From assembly GCA_017408825.1 (NCBI GenBank), contig JAFQTX010000018.1:1-64000 (forward strand): a DNA stretch of 64,000 bases. Reading direction: 5' to 3'. The translations under genes were made by a program, and so were the position numbers. Position 1 is the first letter of the stretch; each line of letters starts with the position of its first letter. Positions 27,134-35,829 of the stretch are shown one piece after another. Under the pieces are notes generated by a model, which was given only the letters and a program-made list of their open reading frames with translations, had not been told where the DNA came from and did not search any database. The stretch is from Alistipes sp. Lineage in GTDB: Bacteria; Bacteroidota; Bacteroidia; Bacteroidales; Rikenellaceae.

Positions 27134-28480
27134 ATGAAACGTGATGCGATAGATTTTGAGAGTGGCGATATAGGTCGTCTATTTCGTCAGATGCTTGTGC
27201 CCACACTTTTGGGTACGTTGGCGACGTCGGCAATGACGGTTATAGATGGCGTGATTGTTGGCCAAGGTGTTGGTGAGGTGGGCGTTGCAGCGGTAAATAT
27301 CGTCGTGCCCATCTATCTCATAATGTCGGGAATAGCCCTTATGGTGGGTGTCGGTTGCTCGGTCGTATCGTCGATACACCTGTCGCAGGGCAAGCTCAAG
27401 GTGGCGCGCCTAAATGTTACGCAGGCGCTCGTCGTCTCGGCACTTGTCGCGGCGTTTATCGGGGCTCTCATCGTTGCCTTCCCTGTGCAGACAGCACGCC
27501 TGCTGGGATCGTCGCCCACGCTGCTGCCACACGTCATCGACTATATGGTGTGGCTCATCCCGGGCTTCGTGTTCGAGATGTTCAGTATGATAGGTCTCTT
27601 TGTCATTCGTCTGGATGGTGCACCACGCTATGCTATGTGGTGTAGTGTCATTCCTGCGGTGCTCAATGCAATACTTGATTGGGTGTGTGTATTCCCTCTC
27701 GATATGGGTGTTAAGGGTGCATCGGTGGCCACGTCGATATGTATGGTGATAGGCGGAGTTATGGCACTTGTCTATCTTCTGTTTAGGGCCGACAAGTTGC
27801 ATCTACAACTGCCCAAGCTAAGTGTTAAGAGTCTACGTCTTACGCTACGCAACATTGGCTATCAGTGTCGTATAGGCCTATCGTCGCTGATGGGTGAGCT
27901 CTCGTTGGCGATACTCATCTTCGTGGGAAACCTTGTCTTTATGCACTATCTTGGCGATAGCGGTGTGGGGGCGTTCGGCATCTCGTGCTACTATACTCCC
28001 TTCTTCTTCTCGGTGGGTAACTCCATTGCGCAGTCAGCACAGCCGATCATAAGCTATAACTATGGTGCTGAGCGCTGGGATAATGTGCGTCGGGTACGTC
28101 GTCTGCTACTTGCCACCTCGCTTGCGGTGGGCGTTGTCGTAGCAATGATCTTTACGCTGCTCCCCGAGCCTCTTGTGACGCTGTTTGTCGATGCAGATAG
28201 CGGTGCTGGACGTATTGCCATCGAGGGATTTCCCTATTTTGCTGCGGGCATCATATTCTTTATCCTTAACGTGGCCATAATCGGTTACTATCAGAGTATC
28301 GAGCGTATAGGTCGTGCTATGACCTTTGTGGCGCTGCGTGGTCTGGTGTTCATCATTCCGGCATTCTTGCTCCTCCCACAACTATGGGGCGTTCCAGGCA
28401 TCTGGCTTGCGATGCCTGCTGCCGAGCTTGCCACGCTACTTGTAATTGTGGTTGCCACACGCTTTGAAAGGGTACGATAG
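27134..28480 (+). CDS. MATE-family efflux transporter
   Basis: A 448-residue inner-membrane protein with 12 hydrophobic helices, normal for multidrug and toxin extrusion transporters, which export drugs or metabolites using Na+ or H+ gradients. Typical features are the N-terminal FRQMLVPTLLGTLATSAMTVIDGVIVGQGVG and, past the midpoint, YNYGAERWDNVRRVRR, which is the conserved motif after helix 8. Bacteroidota encode many such paralogues; the substrate is unknown. The DUF1573 gene begins 47 bases downstream but has its own promoter. Confidence 0.92.
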   Translation: MKRDAIDFESGDIGRLFRQMLVPTLLGTLATSAMTVIDGVIVGQGVGEVGVAAVNIVVPIYLIMSGIALMVGVGCSVVSSIHLSQGKLKVARLNVTQALVVSALVAAFIGALIVAFPVQTARLLGSSPTLLPHVIDYMVWLIPGFVFEMFSMIGLFVIRLDGAPRYAMWCSVIPAVLNAILDWVCVFPLDMGVKGASVATSICMVIGGVMALVYLLFRADKLHLQLPKLSVKSLRLTLRNIGYQCRIGLSSLMGELSLAILIFVGNLVFMHYLGDSGVGAFGISCYYTPFFFSVGNSIAQSAQPIISYNYGAERWDNVRRVRRLLLATSLAVGVVVAMIFTLLPEPLVTLFVDADSGAGRIAIEGFPYFAAGIIFFILNVAIIGYYQSIERIGRAMTFVALRGLVFIIPAFLLLPQLWGVPGIWLAMPAAELATLLVIVVATRFERVR

Positions 28481-28487
28481 GGCGTAG

Positions 28488-28519
28488 TTTGTAAAAGTTG
28501 AAGAATAATCGTATCTTTG
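28488..28519 (+). promoter_or_regulatory. Promoter of the DUF1573 gene
   Basis: TTTG (28488-28491) and TATCTTTG (28512-28519), spacing 20. Initiation near 28526 is only about two bases before ATG 28528, so the mRNA may be almost leaderless. This also excludes the TTG at 28498 as start. Confidence 0.78.
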
Positions 28520-28527
28520 CACTACTG

Positions 28528-29619
28528 ATGCTGCGTTTTCGATATATTGCTATGTTGGTTGTTGCGCTTGTGTGCCAGAGTATGGCTATGGCGCAACAGG
28601 GTAGCGCTGTGCGCTTCGATAGCCTAACGGCCGACTTTGGACATATCCGAGAGGTGGATGGTGTGGTGAAGCACAGCTTCACGGCGGTAAACGAGGGTGC
28701 TGATAGCGTGCTGATACGTGAGATTGTATCTACGTGTGACTGCACATCGACACACCAGAGGGCTATAACACTTGCACCAGGAGAGACTCTTACGTTCGAG
28801 GTGATGTACGACCCTACGAACCGTCCTGGGCGCTTCGAGCGCACGCTATATGTCATAGTGTCGGATAGCGATAGCCCTATCGAGCTGACGATCGTTGGAC
28901 GTGTCATCCCGCGCGAGCGTACCGTTGAGGAGATATATCCCTACTATATGGGTGGTGGCCTGCGCCTCGACAACACCTTTGCATCGTTCACCTACATAGA
29001 GCACGGCAAGGAGTATACGATGCAGATTGCCTACGCAAATACCTCAGACGATGAGCTTGCACTAAGGTTTGTGCCCAGTGTGGAGTCGGGGGTGCTGCAT
29101 ATCGACTATCCCGAGAGAATTGCACCACACTCTACGGGCGACATCACGTTTAGTTACTCGCTGCCTGAGAGTAGCGGGCGTTATGGGCAGCTCGACGATA
29201 GATTCTATGTCGAGATAGACGGCGAGCGCTCGAGACTGATGGTTACGGCCTATGGCGTGGCGGTGGATAATTTCGACTCGGTAGACGATATTTTGTCGCC
29301 ACGTGCTGTTTATTCGAAAAAAAATATTAAATTTGGGGATGTAAACCGCTCTTCACGTAGGCATATAGCGACTTTTGACCTTGCGAACGAGGGTGGCGCA
29401 ACACTCTATGTGCGTAGCGTAGAGTGTGAGAGCGATGCTGTAAAGTGCAGTCTACGAGGTGGTAAACGTATAGCCGAGGGCAAGAGTCAAAGATGCCGCC
29501 TGAGGCTTAACCCACGTCGTGTTGATGCCGAGGGAAACTTCGTAACACGCCTGCGCATCGTGACCAACGACCCCCTAACACCACTTCAGGTCGTGCGCAT
29601 TGTGGCCGTGGTGGAGTAG
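28528..29619 (+). CDS. DUF1573-containing exported protein
   Basis: A 363-residue periplasmic or outer-envelope protein. After a signal peptide (about residues 1-23, ending SMAMAQ) comes a DUF1573 domain: FDSLTADFGHIREVDGVVKHSF, EIVSTCDCTST and GRFERTLYVIVSDS are characteristic. A second, weaker immunoglobulin-like repeat of the same kind occupies about residues 250-360 (NIKFGDVNRSSRRHIATFDL). Function is unknown; the domain resembles ASPM/SPD-2/Hydin-type beta sandwiches. The start is set from the promoter; ATG 28552 would also give a usable signal peptide. Confidence 0.85.
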   Translation: MLRFRYIAMLVVALVCQSMAMAQQGSAVRFDSLTADFGHIREVDGVVKHSFTAVNEGADSVLIREIVSTCDCTSTHQRAITLAPGETLTFEVMYDPTNRPGRFERTLYVIVSDSDSPIELTIVGRVIPRERTVEEIYPYYMGGGLRLDNTFASFTYIEHGKEYTMQIAYANTSDDELALRFVPSVESGVLHIDYPERIAPHSTGDITFSYSLPESSGRYGQLDDRFYVEIDGERSRLMVTAYGVAVDNFDSVDDILSPRAVYSKKNIKFGDVNRSSRRHIATFDLANEGGATLYVRSVECESDAVKCSLRGGKRIAEGKSQRCRLRLNPRRVDAEGNFVTRLRIVTNDPLTPLQVVRIVAVVE

Positions 29620-29668
29620 CTACTATGAACGCAAACGAACAAATATATAATTAACTAAAACTACTAAG

Positions 29669-30526
29669 ATGTTTAAGATTGTAGAGAAACGCCAGCTGTC
29701 GGAGAATATCTTTGAGATGAAGATCGCTGCTGAGCGTGTTGCACGTGCTGCCCAGCCTGGACAGTTTGTTATCGTGCGTGTTAGAGAGGGTGGCGAGCGT
29801 ATTCCACTCACCATTGCCGACTATGATGTTGAGGCTGGCACAGTAACTATCGTGACCCAGACCATCGGTATGTCTACACGTAAGATTTGTGCCCTTGAGG
29901 TGGGCGAGGCTCTTGCTGACTTTGCTGGTCCATTAGGCCGCCCTTCGGAGTTTGTACATATGTCTGCCGAGGAGCTTAAGAGTAGAAAATATCTCTTTGT
30001 TGCTGGTGGCGTGGGTACTGCCCCAGTATATCCTCAGGTAAAGTGGCTTAAGGAGCACGGTGTGACGGCCGACGTGATCATCGGTGCTAAGACCAAGGAC
30101 CTACTTATCTATATCGACGAGATGCGCAAGGTGGGTAACGTGCATATCGCAACAGATGATGGCTCGGAGGGCTACCACGGTATGGTTACTGGCCTTATCA
30201 AGGAGCTTGTTGAGACCGAGGGACGTAACTACGATGAGTGTGTATGTATCGGCCCTATGATTATGATGAAGTTTGTATGCCTCACCACAAAGCCTTGGGA
30301 GCTTAAGACAACAGTATCGCTCAACGCCCTTATGGTCGATGGCACGGGTATGTGCGGCGCTTGTCGTGTGTCGGTAGGTGGCAAGACACTCTTTACGTGT
30401 GTCGATGGCCCTGAGTTCGATGGCCACAAGGTAGACTTCGACGAGGCTATGCGTCGTCAGGCTATGTACAAGAATCAAGAAAGAAAAGCTAACGAAGAAC
30501 ACAATTGTAACTGCTATGGCAAATAA
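29669..30526 (+). CDS. NfnA-like ferredoxin-NADP+ reductase alpha subunit
   Basis: A 285-residue flavoprotein subunit. An FAD-binding reductase domain (about residues 1-100; AQPGQFVIVRV, RIPLTIADYD) is followed by an NAD(P)-binding domain (VAGGVGTAPVYPQVKWL) and a C-terminal cluster of cysteines, GMCGACRVSV...FTC, that binds [2Fe-2S]. This matches sulfide dehydrogenase/NfnA, which with NfnB couples NADH and ferredoxin to NADP+ reduction. It overlaps the next gene by 11 bases, as expected for subunits made together. Confidence 0.9.
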   Translation: MFKIVEKRQLSENIFEMKIAAERVARAAQPGQFVIVRVREGGERIPLTIADYDVEAGTVTIVTQTIGMSTRKICALEVGEALADFAGPLGRPSEFVHMSAEELKSRKYLFVAGGVGTAPVYPQVKWLKEHGVTADVIIGAKTKDLLIYIDEMRKVGNVHIATDDGSEGYHGMVTGLIKELVETEGRNYDECVCIGPMIMMKFVCLTTKPWELKTTVSLNALMVDGTGMCGACRVSVGGKTLFTCVDGPEFDGHKVDFDEAMRRQAMYKNQERKANEEHNCNCYGK

Positions 30527-31907
30527 GATACCACGTGTCGTTGTACGCGAACAAGACCCAAAGCTACGTGCTACAAACTTCGAGGAGGTATGCTACGGAT
30601 ATAATGAGGAGGAGGCACTGTTGGAGGCTTCACGCTGCCTAAACTGTAAGAATCCTCGTTGCGTGGCTGCTTGTCCCGTAAACATACATATTCCAGAATT
30701 TATCCACCACCTCACCGAGGGTAACATTCGTGCTGCTGCCGACACCATTCATCTGGACAGCTCGCTACCATCAATATGTGGTCGTGTGTGTCCTCAGGAG
30801 TCGCAGTGCGAGGGCTCTTGTGTGCTCGGCATCAAGGGCGAGGCTGTGGCTATCGGCAAGCTCGAGCGCTTTGTGGGCGACTGGGCCTTGGAGCATAGCG
30901 ACGAGGTGGAGGCGCCACATATCGAGCCTAACGGCAAGCGTGTAGCTGTTGTGGGTAGTGGCCCTGCTGGCTTGGCATGCGCCTCAGACCTTGCTAAGCT
31001 CGGCTATAAGGTTGATGTATTCGAGGCTCTTCACCGCCTTGGTGGTGTGTTGTCATACGGCATCCCTGAGTTCCGTCTACCTAAGGATCGTGTGGTAGCA
31101 CGTGAGATCAACGAGGTTAAGAAACTCGGCGTAAGGTTCGAGACAGACGTAATCATCGGCCGCACCATGACCATCGACTCGCTACTCGACGAGGAGGGCT
31201 ACGACGCAGTATTCGTGGGCTCGGGCGCTGGTCTACCACGCTTTATGGGCATCGAGGGCGAGAACCTCAATGGCGTACTCTCGGCTAATGAGTTCCTTAC
31301 ACGTGTAAACCTTATGGGTGCGTGGGACCCTGAACACTCTGACACCCCTGTATACGTAGGCCGTAAGGTTGTAGTTGTCGGTGGCGGTAATGTGGCGATG
31401 GATGCTGTGCGTACTGCTAAGCGTCTTGGTGCTGAGGCTGTTATCGTATATCGTCGTGGCGAGGCAGAGCTTCCTGCACGTAAGGAGGAGGTACACCACG
31501 CCAAGGAGGAGGGCATCGAGTTCCGTATGCTCACCAACCCTACACGCATACTTGGTACGGAGGATGGCTGGGTTAAGGGCATCAACTGTGTAGAGATGGA
31601 GCTTGGCGAGCCTGATGCTTCGGGACGTCGCTCACCACAGGAGAAGGCTGGCTCTGACTTTGTAATCGATTGTGACGTAGTGATTATGGCACTTGGTACA
31701 TCGCCAAACCCACTTATCGCCTCTACAACAAAGGGCCTTAACATCAACCGTCGTGGTTGCATCGAGGCTTCGGAGGTGGGTGCTACATCACGTGAGGGTG
31801 TATTTGCCGGTGGCGATGCCGTGACAGGAGCTGCTACCGTAATCCTCGCCATGGGCGCAGGACGCAAGGCTGCTAAGGCCATTGACGAATACCTACAAAA
31901 CAAGTAG
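30516..31907 (+). CDS. NfnB-like/glutamate synthase small-subunit-like flavoprotein
   Basis: A 463-residue protein of the gltA/NfnB family. The N-terminal helical domain carries two cysteine groups (CLNCKNPRCVAACP near residue 41 and CGRVCPQESQCEGSC near 88) for [4Fe-4S] clusters. Then come an FAD site (VVGSGPAGLACASDLAKLG) and an NADP(H) site (VVGGGNVAMDAVRTAKRLGA). Annotators often name it glutamate synthase (NADPH), but no large GltB subunit is nearby and the partner upstream is NfnA-like, so electron bifurcation or NADPH supply is the better reading. Confidence 0.9.
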   Translation: MANKIPRVVVREQDPKLRATNFEEVCYGYNEEEALLEASRCLNCKNPRCVAACPVNIHIPEFIHHLTEGNIRAAADTIHLDSSLPSICGRVCPQESQCEGSCVLGIKGEAVAIGKLERFVGDWALEHSDEVEAPHIEPNGKRVAVVGSGPAGLACASDLAKLGYKVDVFEALHRLGGVLSYGIPEFRLPKDRVVAREINEVKKLGVRFETDVIIGRTMTIDSLLDEEGYDAVFVGSGAGLPRFMGIEGENLNGVLSANEFLTRVNLMGAWDPEHSDTPVYVGRKVVVVGGGNVAMDAVRTAKRLGAEAVIVYRRGEAELPARKEEVHHAKEEGIEFRMLTNPTRILGTEDGWVKGINCVEMELGEPDASGRRSPQEKAGSDFVIDCDVVIMALGTSPNPLIASTTKGLNINRRGCIEASEVGATSREGVFAGGDAVTGAATVILAMGAGRKAAKAIDEYLQNK

Positions 31908-31949
31908 TGCATAGTGGCTAAATATCACTAAATCACAAAAAAAAACACC

Positions 31950-31998
31950 GATACGGGTTGCAAGTAGAGAAATTTTTCTTACCTTTGCAACCCGTATC
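31950..31998 (+). promoter_or_regulatory. rplS promoter embedded in a 14-bp inverted repeat
   Basis: TTG (31958-31960) and TACCTTTG (31980-31987), 19 bases apart, form the promoter. Both lie within or overlap perfect inverted arms GATACGGGTTGCAA (31950-31963) and TTGCAACCCGTATC (31985-31998). The symmetry could be an operator that covers the promoter, or it may be fortuitous. Confidence 0.7.
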
Positions 31999-32132
31999 AA
32001 CCTCTTATACTGGGCGTAGGCTTAGTTCTGTAACTATAAAAGGCTACTGAGGATTATCGGCGAGGGTGCCGATATGGTAGAGCCGACGCAGCGATAATGT
32101 TGAGCGATTAACATTTAACTTTTGTTGCAACA
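31999..32132 (+). promoter_or_regulatory. Structured rplS leader
   Basis: The leader can fold two mutually exclusive ways. Stem A: TATCGGC (32055-32061) with GCCGATA (32068-32074). Stem B: ATTATCG (32053-32059) with CGATAAT (32092-32098). They share bases 32055-32059. Autoregulatory L19 leaders are known in some Bacteroidota relatives, so this may be one; I cannot match it to a published consensus. Confidence 0.5.
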
Positions 32133-32510
32133 ATGAACAAAGATGCATTGATCAGACTCGTAAACGAGCAGATGTGGACTAAGGGCGAGAACGATGTGCC
32201 CAAGTTTGGTGCTGGTGATACTATCACCGTTACTTACCGTATTGTAGAGGGTAACAAGGAGCGTCTTCAGAGCTTCCGTGGTGTAGTTATCCAGATCAAG
32301 GGTTCAGGCCGTACTAAGATGTTTACTATCCGTAAGGTATCTAACGGCGTAGGTGTAGAGCGTATCTTCCCACTCTACTCTCCACACATCGACCACATCG
32401 AGGTGAACAAGTATGGTGTTGTACGTCGTGCACGTATCTACTACTTGCGTGACCTCACTGGTAAGAAGGCTCGTATCAAGGAGCGTCGCATCGTTAAGAA
32501 GGAGGAGTAA
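32133..32510 (+). CDS. rplS: 50S ribosomal protein L19
   Basis: L19 lies at the subunit interface near the 16S/23S bridge. The 125-residue protein has the family segments [53 protein letters not shown] and [25 protein letters not shown]. It is monocistronic: own promoter, leader and a terminator at 32567-32599. Confidence 0.97.
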   Translation: MNKDALIRLVNEQMWTKGENDVPKFGAGDTITVTYRIVEGNKERLQSFRGVVIQIKGSGRTKMFTIRKVSNGVGVERIFPLYSPHIDHIEVNKYGVVRRARIYYLRDLTGKKARIKERRIVKKEE

Positions 32511-32566
32511 TCGAGTCCGATAGGACAAGCGAGGAGTATTCATCCCCACTTAACAAAAGGCAATTT

Positions 32567-32599
32567 AGACCGTCACTCGTGTGGCGGTCTTTTGTTTTG
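32567..32599 (+). terminator. Rho-independent terminator of rplS
   Basis: AGACCGTCAC (32567-32576) pairs with GTGGCGGTCT (32581-32590), one G-T pair, loop TCGT, followed by TTTGTTTTG. The T tract doubles as the -33 element (TTTG 32591-32594) of the lpxB promoter. Confidence 0.82.
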
Positions 32600-32621
32600 A
32601 ACGATAATTTTCTTACCTTTG
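32591..32621 (+). promoter_or_regulatory. lpxB promoter
   Basis: TTTG (32591-32594) and TACCTTTG (32614-32621), 19 bases apart. Initiation near 32628 leaves a leader of about a dozen bases before ATG 32639. Confidence 0.75.
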
Positions 32622-32638
32622 TCTAAAATTGAGTAGCT

Positions 32639-33766
32639 ATGAAGTATTACGTTATCGTTGGCGAGCCTTCGGGCGATCTGCATGGCAGCAAGCTGATGCG
32701 AGGCATTGCCGCTGTAGACCCCAAGGCCGAGTTCCGTTTTACGGGTGGCGACCGCATGGCAGAGGTGGCTGGGCGTGAGGCCATGTTGTACCACTATACA
32801 CAGATGTCGTTCTTCGGCTTTGTGCAAGTAGCCATGAACCTACGCACCATCTTTCGTCAAATTGATGATGTCAAGGCCGATATTGAGCGTTTCTCGCCCG
32901 ATGTGATCATCCTCATCGACTATCCGGCATTCAACCTACGTATTGCCAAGTGGGCTAAGGCTAAGGGTATTAAGGTCTACTACTACATAGCCCCCAAGGT
33001 GTGGGCGTGGAAGGAGCGTAGGGTAAAGGCCCTGCGCAAGTATGTCGATAGCCTATACACCATCTTCCCATTTGAGACCGACTACTTCCGTGGCCACGGC
33101 ATTGAGCCTACGTTCTGTGGCAACCCTCTGGTTGATGATATTGCTGAGTGTCGTAAGCTGCTCCCGCAGCGTAATATATTCCTTGCCGAGAATAACCTCG
33201 ACAAGCGTCCTATCGTGGCGCTTTTGGCGGGTAGCCGCCGCTCGGAGATTAAGGCCAACTTGCCTGATATGGTGAAAATTGCTCGCCGCTTCCCAGAGCT
33301 ACAGTTTGTGGTTACGGCAGTGGGGTGGATCGAGCGAGAGCTATATGAGGGCTATATCTCCGATGTGGAGAATGTTCGATATGTTGTAGACCGCACACAG
33401 CAGACCCTTGCTATGGCCGAGGCGGCGATAGTAACCTCAGGCACAGCGACACTTGAAACGGCGCTTATGGGTATTCCTGAGATTGTCATCTACCATGTGC
33501 CATGGATCTACGAGAAGCTCAAGCCCTACTTCCTACGCATACCATACATCTCGTTGGTAAACATCAACCTTGGTCGTGAGGCGGTGCGAGAGCTTGTGTG
33601 TGCTAATCTTGATATTGACTATGCTGCTGACGAGCTACGCTCGATACTCAAGGGTGGCGCTCAGCGTGAGCGTATGCTCCGAGATTTCGACCAGCTACGT
33701 GAGATGATTGGTGGCGAGGGTGCCAGCGACCGTTTTGCGCACGATATTGTAAAAAGCCTGCAATAA
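32639..33766 (+). CDS. lpxB: Lipid-A-disaccharide synthase
   Basis: LpxB (GT19) joins UDP-diacylglucosamine and lipid X to make the lipid A disaccharide at the inner membrane. The 375-residue sequence shows the start VIVGEPSGDLHGSKLMRGI, FRFTGGDRM, VILIDYPAFNLRIAKWAKAKG, YYIAPKVWAWKERRVK and the sugar-nucleotide region ALLAGSRRSEIKANLP; TSGTATLETALMGIPEIVIY follows. All are characteristic. The next gene starts at the last base of its stop codon. Confidence 0.96.
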   Translation: MKYYVIVGEPSGDLHGSKLMRGIAAVDPKAEFRFTGGDRMAEVAGREAMLYHYTQMSFFGFVQVAMNLRTIFRQIDDVKADIERFSPDVIILIDYPAFNLRIAKWAKAKGIKVYYYIAPKVWAWKERRVKALRKYVDSLYTIFPFETDYFRGHGIEPTFCGNPLVDDIAECRKLLPQRNIFLAENNLDKRPIVALLAGSRRSEIKANLPDMVKIARRFPELQFVVTAVGWIERELYEGYISDVENVRYVVDRTQQTLAMAEAAIVTSGTATLETALMGIPEIVIYHVPWIYEKLKPYFLRIPYISLVNINLGREAVRELVCANLDIDYAADELRSILKGGAQRERMLRDFDQLREMIGGEGASDRFAHDIVKSLQ

Positions 33767-34341
33767 TGAAACTTATACACCTGATAAATAGCCATACCCC
33801 TGAGGCTGTACGTCCTCAGTTCTACCTCAAGGCCGATACTGCTTTGCTGCGTAACAACGATGCCTTTTATATCCCCGATGGTGTGGGTCGTGTTGTTGCC
33901 GAGCCGCAGATTGTCTTGCGCATTTCGCGTCTTGCCAAGTGTATTGGCGAGCGTTTTGCACCACGCTGTGTCGATGCTGTGATGGCTGGCGTGGCGTTTA
34001 CACCCATCGAGCGCCTCGAGGCGTTACGTCGTGAGGGTCTACCCTGGGATGAGGCTGTAGGCTATGACCACTCCTCGGCACTATCGCTCGATATGTTGGG
34101 CTACGATGCTATGTTGCAGGGTGCTGTGTTTAGCATCAATGGCGAGGAGCGCCTGCGTCTCTCAGTTGCAGATATGTCGTTTACTCCCGAGCGTATCGTG
34201 AGCCACCTCTCGGAGGCCATGACACTGCGCATCGGCGACCTTGTATATCTCGGCACACCTCAGTCGTTCGACATCGCTGCAGGCGACAACCTACGCATTA
34301 CGATAGGCGACACGACGCTACTCAACTTCGATATAAAGTAG
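33766..34341 (+). CDS. Fumarylacetoacetate hydrolase (FAH)-family protein
   Basis: A 191-residue protein with FAH-family features: a compact FKADTALL/FYIPDGVGRVVAEPQIVLRISRLAKCI region, then GVAFTPIERLEALRREGLPWDEAVGYDHSS, and LRIGDLVYLGTPQSFDIAAGDNLRITI near the end. Typical members are hydrolases, decarboxylases or tautomerases with a metal bound by Glu/Asp residues, and are 200-220 residues long. This one is slightly short. Translationally coupled to lpxB (TAATG overlap), but a functional link is not obvious. Confidence 0.8.
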   Translation: MKLIHLINSHTPEAVRPQFYLKADTALLRNNDAFYIPDGVGRVVAEPQIVLRISRLAKCIGERFAPRCVDAVMAGVAFTPIERLEALRREGLPWDEAVGYDHSSALSLDMLGYDAMLQGAVFSINGEERLRLSVADMSFTPERIVSHLSEAMTLRIGDLVYLGTPQSFDIAAGDNLRITIGDTTLLNFDIK

Positions 34342-34361
34342 ACTACAACATAGCTTAACAA

Positions 34362-34394
34362 AAAAGTGGCAACCCGCATTGGGTTGCCACTTTT
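34362..34394. terminator. Bidirectional terminator between the FAH and OmpA genes
   Basis: AAAAGTGGCAACCC (34362-34375) and GGGTTGCCACTTTT (34381-34394) pair perfectly with loop GCATT. A runs before and T runs after it let it act in both directions between convergent genes. Confidence 0.88.
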
Positions 34395-34414
34395 CTATTT
34401 TATTATGGTGTGGA

Positions 34415-35596
34415 TTACATAATCACTACGCAACGGTTGATCTCAACGTCGTCGTCAGAGAATGCAGCCTCAGAAGCACCTACCCACTTAACCTCGATGC
34501 GGTCAGTAGAGATGCCCTTAGCTACCATGTACTCCTTAACAGCCTCAGCACGCTTCTGAGAGATTGCCTCGTTGTAGCTTGCGCTACCAGTAGAGTTATC
34601 AGCATAACCAACAAGAACAATCTTGGTATCGTTGTTCTTCATCGACGAAACGTACTTATCAACAGTAGCCATAGCAAATGTTGAGAGCTCGTACTCGTTC
34701 TTGCCGAAGAATACTACGGTGTGAGCATTTACAACCTCGTCGCCAGCAGGAGCAACACGCTTCTTAAGGTCGTTGTTCTCCTTCTCAAGCTCGCCTACCT
34801 TGTTGTTGATAGTCTGGATGTTCTCGTTAGCATTTGAGAGGTCACGCTTAAGTTTGTCAATAGCGTCGATATAGCCCTGAACCTCAGTCTCTGAGTGCGC
34901 AGGAGTCCAACCAGTCTTGTTGAAACGGTAAGCTACGCCAACAGAACCTGTGAACGAGAAAGCATAAGTACCGCCACACTGTACCTCAGCTGGAAGAGCC
35001 GACTCAGGGAAGATCCAAGTACGAAGGTCGAGCTGGATGTCGAGGTTCTTGCATACACGGAACTTATTGAGCAAACCGAAGGTAGTAGCATACTCACCGT
35101 TATAGCTGCCAGGAGTCTTCTTGGTCCACGACATTGCTGTGTAACCGAAACCAGCATAAGGAATAGCGTAGTATACACGATCCTCACGATAGCCACCAAT
35201 CCAGTTAGAGAGGTTAAGCATTACGTCGCCGTGGACGAATACATATGGGGTCTGGAATGCACCAGCACCATAGATATCAGCGTTTTTAGCATAGTTCTGG
35301 AAATGGCCGCCATCGAGCTGAAGACGCATACCGATGATTGGAGCAAACCACTTTGTAGCGCCTACGTTAAGGTTCCAGCTGTTACGGTTGAAGAACTTAC
35401 CGGGCTCCTTAGCACCTGCCTTGTTGGCAACGTCAAGACGTGAGATACCAACACCTGCCGATACCTCCCAGTTGTCCCAGAACTTGTTGGTCTCAAAACC
35501 CTTCCAACGAAGCTTCTCGCCATCTGTCTGCTGTGCTGAAGCTGAGGTGCAAACCATAGCAACAGCGCAAAGAATGAGTAGAATCTTTTTCATCAT
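34415..35596 (-). CDS. OmpA-family outer-membrane protein
   Basis: A 393-residue protein in classical OmpA order: signal peptide (about residues 1-21, ending SASAQ), an N-terminal eight-strand beta barrel (to about 215), a short helical coiled-coil-like linker (IDAIDKLKRDLSNANENIQTINNKVGELEKENNDLKKR in outline) and a C-terminal OmpA peptidoglycan-binding domain (VVFFGKNEYELS, LVGYADNSTGSASYNEAISQKRAEAVKEYM). Likely an abundant structural link between outer membrane and cell wall. A TATATTTG element on the minus strand at 35654-35647 is its probable -7 box. Confidence 0.92.
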   Translation of the reverse strand: MMKKILLILCAVAMVCTSASAQQTDGEKLRWKGFETNKFWDNWEVSAGVGISRLDVANKAGAKEPGKFFNRNSWNLNVGATKWFAPIIGMRLQLDGGHFQNYAKNADIYGAGAFQTPYVFVHGDVMLNLSNWIGGYREDRVYYAIPYAGFGYTAMSWTKKTPGSYNGEYATTFGLLNKFRVCKNLDIQLDLRTWIFPESALPAEVQCGGTYAFSFTGSVGVAYRFNKTGWTPAHSETEVQGYIDAIDKLKRDLSNANENIQTINNKVGELEKENNDLKKRVAPAGDEVVNAHTVVFFGKNEYELSTFAMATVDKYVSSMKNNDTKIVLVGYADNSTGSASYNEAISQKRAEAVKEYMVAKGISTDRIEVKWVGASEAAFSDDDVEINRCVVIM

Positions 35597-35774
35597 TAAT
35601 AGTATTATGAGTTATAATTTAGATTTATTCTCTGAATAATCAACTGCAAATATACAAATAACAATTTAATTATAACCATAATATGGTGCTTTTCTTGCAC
35701 TAAATGCCCTTTTTGAGTATGTATTGATGTTTTATTCGCACGAATATTGATATGTCACGCCCGAAACATAAAAA

Positions 35775-35802
35775 TTGGGGCTGCCCAAATAGGCAACCCC
35801 AA
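35775..35802 (-). terminator. Terminator of the 35830 lipoprotein gene
   Basis: On the minus strand TTGGGGTTGCC pairs with GGCAGCCCCAA (one G-T pair) around a 6-base loop, followed by TTTTTA. It lies 28 bases past the stop codon. Confidence 0.82.
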
Positions 35803-35829
35803 CACTGTTTTTTGCGCTTGATTAAGCTA

